A DNA stretch of 64,000 bases, taken from contig FNBQ01000008.1 of assembly GCA_900102385.1 (NCBI GenBank), positions 26,536 to 90,535 on the forward strand. Direction: 5' to 3'. Below the pieces are notes generated by a model. It searched no databases and was not told the DNA's origin. It worked only from the letters and a program-made list of their open reading frames with translations. Made by a program: the position numbers and the translations under genes. Positions 62,684 through 64,000 of this stretch are shown piece by piece (positions within the stretch are counted from its first letter, which is position 1; every line of letters begins with the position of its first letter). The DNA is from Bacteroidales bacterium KHT7. GTDB taxonomy: Bacteria; Bacteroidota; Bacteroidia; Bacteroidales; Bacteroidaceae.

Positions 62684-63175
62684 TTGAAAAGAGTTAGATG
62701 GATTTTTGTTCTGTTGTTGTTCACCACATTTATCTCGTTTGTAGGTAAGGATCACGAAATCTCTGGACTGAAGGTGGGCGAGATTGCTCCCGACTTCGTA
62801 ATAAGTCCGGCAGGAAACGAAAAGATGAACTTGACAGACTTAAAGGGCCACTACGTATTAGTAAGTTTCTGGGCAAGTTACGATGCAAAATCAAGATTGC
62901 AGAACGTACGTTGCAGTAACGCCGTGAAGGGGCTTGGCTCAGAGATAAAAATGGTGTCTGTATCGTTTGATGAGTATTCATCAATTTTTGATGAGGTGGT
63001 AAGGAAAGACAAACTCAACGCTGATTTGAGTTTTGTTGATACAAGAGGCACTCATTCGCCTTTGTACCGCAAGTATTATCTCGGACGTAATTTTCACAAT
63101 TATCTCCTCGACAAAGAGGGCAGAGTTATTGCTTGCGATGTCGCTGCCGAACAGATAAAGACATATCTCGACTAA
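62684..63175 (+). CDS. Thioredoxin-fold (AhpC/TlpA-like) protein lacking active-site cysteines
   Basis: 163 aa, with a TTG start at 62684; no ATG is available before the conserved domain. Signal peptide KRVRWIFVLLLFTTFISFVG. Redoxin layout: VGEIAPDFVISPAGNEKMNLTDLKGHYVLVSFWAS, then YDAKSR where TlpA-like proteins have W-C-x-x-C-R, so the CxxC motif is missing. The later part keeps the fold (IKMVSVSFDEY, FLRDTRG-like SFVDTRGTHSPLYRKYYLGRNFHNYLLDKEGRVIACD). One Cys in NVRCSN is not in the redox position. It is probably periplasmic; a chaperone or binding role instead of a redox one is inferred. Confidence 0.85.
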   Translation: MKRVRWIFVLLLFTTFISFVGKDHEISGLKVGEIAPDFVISPAGNEKMNLTDLKGHYVLVSFWASYDAKSRLQNVRCSNAVKGLGSEIKMVSVSFDEYSSIFDEVVRKDKLNADLSFVDTRGTHSPLYRKYYLGRNFHNYLLDKEGRVIACDVAAEQIKTYLD

Positions 63176-63190
63176 TCTGTTTCTGAAATA

Positions 63191-63232
63191 AGAAGGGAGT
63201 CATCACACAAAAATGATGACTCCTTCTTTTTT
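63191..63232 (+). terminator. Terminator of the thioredoxin-fold gene
   Basis: Stem of about 13 bp with one bulged G (GAAGGGAGTCATCA / TGATGACTCCTTC), an 8-9-nt loop and TTTTTT. It overlaps the upstream in-frame extension of the next gene. Confidence 0.88.
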
Positions 63233-63257
63233 ACTCACGAAAAAACTTGTTTTCATT

Positions 63258-63812
63258 ATGAAGTATATAATTGTTTCTGACATTCACGGTAGCATCTCGG
63301 CACTCGACAAGGTGCTTGCCTTCTTCGAGAGGGAGAAAGGCGATATGCTGCTTATCTTGGGCGATATTCTAAACTACGGACCGCGTAACCGCATCCCCGG
63401 CGATATAAATCCCGCAGCCATCGTTGAGAGGCTCAACGCAATGGCAGACCGCATCGTGGCGGTGCGCGGAAACTGCGACAGCGAGGTTGACCAGATGCTG
63501 CTCTCGTTCCCGATGATGGCTGATTATACCATTGTGGTTGACAACGGCAAGAAACTTTTCCTTACGCATGGGCACAAATACGGCGAGTCATCGCTTCCGC
63601 TTGGGGCTGATGCCTTGTTCTGCGGTCACACGCACTTGTGGAAACTTGAGCGCAATGCCGACGGTCTGCTTGTGTGCAACACTGGCTCTGTAACCTTCCC
63701 AAAAGGCGGAAACGTACCGACTTTTGCTGTGCTGAGCGATGGCGAGGTGTCTATCCGTCAGCTCGACGGCTCTGTTCTGAAGAGTTTAAAGTTGAAAATT
63801 CATAATTCATAA
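63258..63812 (+). CDS. yfcE: YfcE-type metallophosphoesterase
   Basis: 184 aa from ATG 63258 (MKYIIVSDIHGS); the upstream in-frame ATG at 63213 lies in the previous terminator and is rejected. Calcineurin-like metal-site motifs: DIHGS (about residues 8-12), GDILNYGPR (about 37-45), RGNCDSEVD (about 75), THGHKYG and CGHTH (about 120). YfcE/MJ0936 enzymes are phosphodiesterases. The last codons (KIHNS, then TAA) are encoded by the heptad repeat starting at 63798. Confidence 0.93.
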   Translation: MKYIIVSDIHGSISALDKVLAFFEREKGDMLLILGDILNYGPRNRIPGDINPAAIVERLNAMADRIVAVRGNCDSEVDQMLLSFPMMADYTIVVDNGKKLFLTHGHKYGESSLPLGADALFCGHTHLWKLERNADGLLVCNTGSVTFPKGGNVPTFAVLSDGEVSIRQLDGSVLKSLKLKIHNS

Positions 63813-63878
63813 TTCAGAATTCACAATTCATAATTGACAATTCACAGTTGACAATTCACAATGAATAATTCAAAATTG
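63798..63878. repeat. Degenerate 7-bp tandem repeat over the phosphodiesterase stop codon
   Basis: Eleven heptamers in register (ATTCATA twice, ATTCAGA, ATTCACA, ATTCATA, ATTGACA, ATTCACA, GTTGACA, ATTCACA, ATGAATA, ATTCAAA) plus ATTG. Same family and nearly the same unit order as at 2210-2286. Confidence 0.88.
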
Positions 63879-63902
63879 CTTTCATAATAGCAGAGGGCTT
63901 AC

Positions 63903-63932
63903 AGCGAACAATTTCGTCAGAAATTGTTCGCT
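63903..63932. other. Perfect 13-bp hairpin
   Basis: AGCGAACAATTTC / GAAATTGTTCGCT with loop GTCA. Neither strand has a T-run directly after, so it is not a standard terminator; it could still end the phosphodiesterase transcript. Confidence 0.6.
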
Positions 63933-63951
63933 TGGTATATATAAAAAAGAA

Positions 63952-64000
63952 GGTAGGAAGAAGGTAGGAAGAAGGTAGGAAGAAGGTAGGAAGAAGGTAG
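63952..64000. repeat. 11-bp minisatellite, running off the window
   Basis: GGTAGGAAGAA repeats exactly four times (63952-63995) plus a partial fifth at the edge. The unit resembles members of the array at 2447-2655 (GGTACGGGCAA, GGTTCGAAGAA). Confidence 0.92.

Overview
The window looks like chromosomal DNA of a Bacteroidales bacterium (Bacteroidaceae/Prevotellaceae-like; I cannot name the genus). The grounds are: many Bacteroidetes-type promoters (TTTG, about 19-21 nt, then TAnnTTTG), almost no Shine-Dalgarno sites, and family content such as type III glutamine synthetase, LL-diaminopimelate aminotransferase, DUF4230 and DUF4595-like proteins, HU-SPOR proteins, a DHODH-B pair, and holA paired with an HSDR_N-like gene.

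Left end (1-2956): two tandem paralogous secreted lipoproteins, then about 1 kb of non-coding DNA with a degenerate 7-bp tandem repeat and a clean 19-unit 11-bp minisatellite.

Defence island (2957-14993, all + strand, tightly packed): WYL regulator, AAA/OLD-like ATPase, an unrecognised 363-aa partner, HsdM, HsdS, a Fic protein with a simple-repeat linker, and HsdR. The ATPase plus unknown partner inside a type I restriction-modification operon is the best candidate for an undescribed system.

Housekeeping and envelope block (15020-23992): an outer-membrane protein, ribosomal protein S1, a four-gene envelope cassette (degenerate trypsin-fold membrane protein, MORN-GH25 lipoprotein, membrane protein, leucine-rich-repeat protein), upp, a secreted alpha/beta hydrolase and ndk. 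Next come a YtrA/GntR-linked ABC exporter (24255-26752) and a convergent operon of two DUF4230 proteins with an AGCS amino-acid symporter (26831-29625).

Metabolic block (30175-47706): glf; then on the minus strand glnN, dapL, dapF, aguB and aguA (nitrogen, lysine/peptidoglycan and agmatine-to-putrescine metabolism); then + strand Nif3-like and zinc-ribbon proteins, a well-supported small RNA, an HSDR_N-like gene divergent from holA, an HTH regulator behind a dense TTACA/TGTAA operator-like array, pyrK-pyrD, a patatin-like lipase and a TrpB2-type tryptophan synthase beta.

Right part (47826-64000): a GNAT acetyltransferase, a TPR protein, an RND tripartite efflux operon with a divergent AraC regulator, an operon of HU-SPOR, FHA and HAD proteins, two secreted proteins of unknown role, a DEAD-box helicase, a thioredoxin-fold protein without its active-site cysteines behind a structured leader, and a phosphodiesterase. 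The window ends as it began, in the 7-bp repeat followed by an 11-bp minisatellite. All family calls are from reading the sequence; no database search was run.
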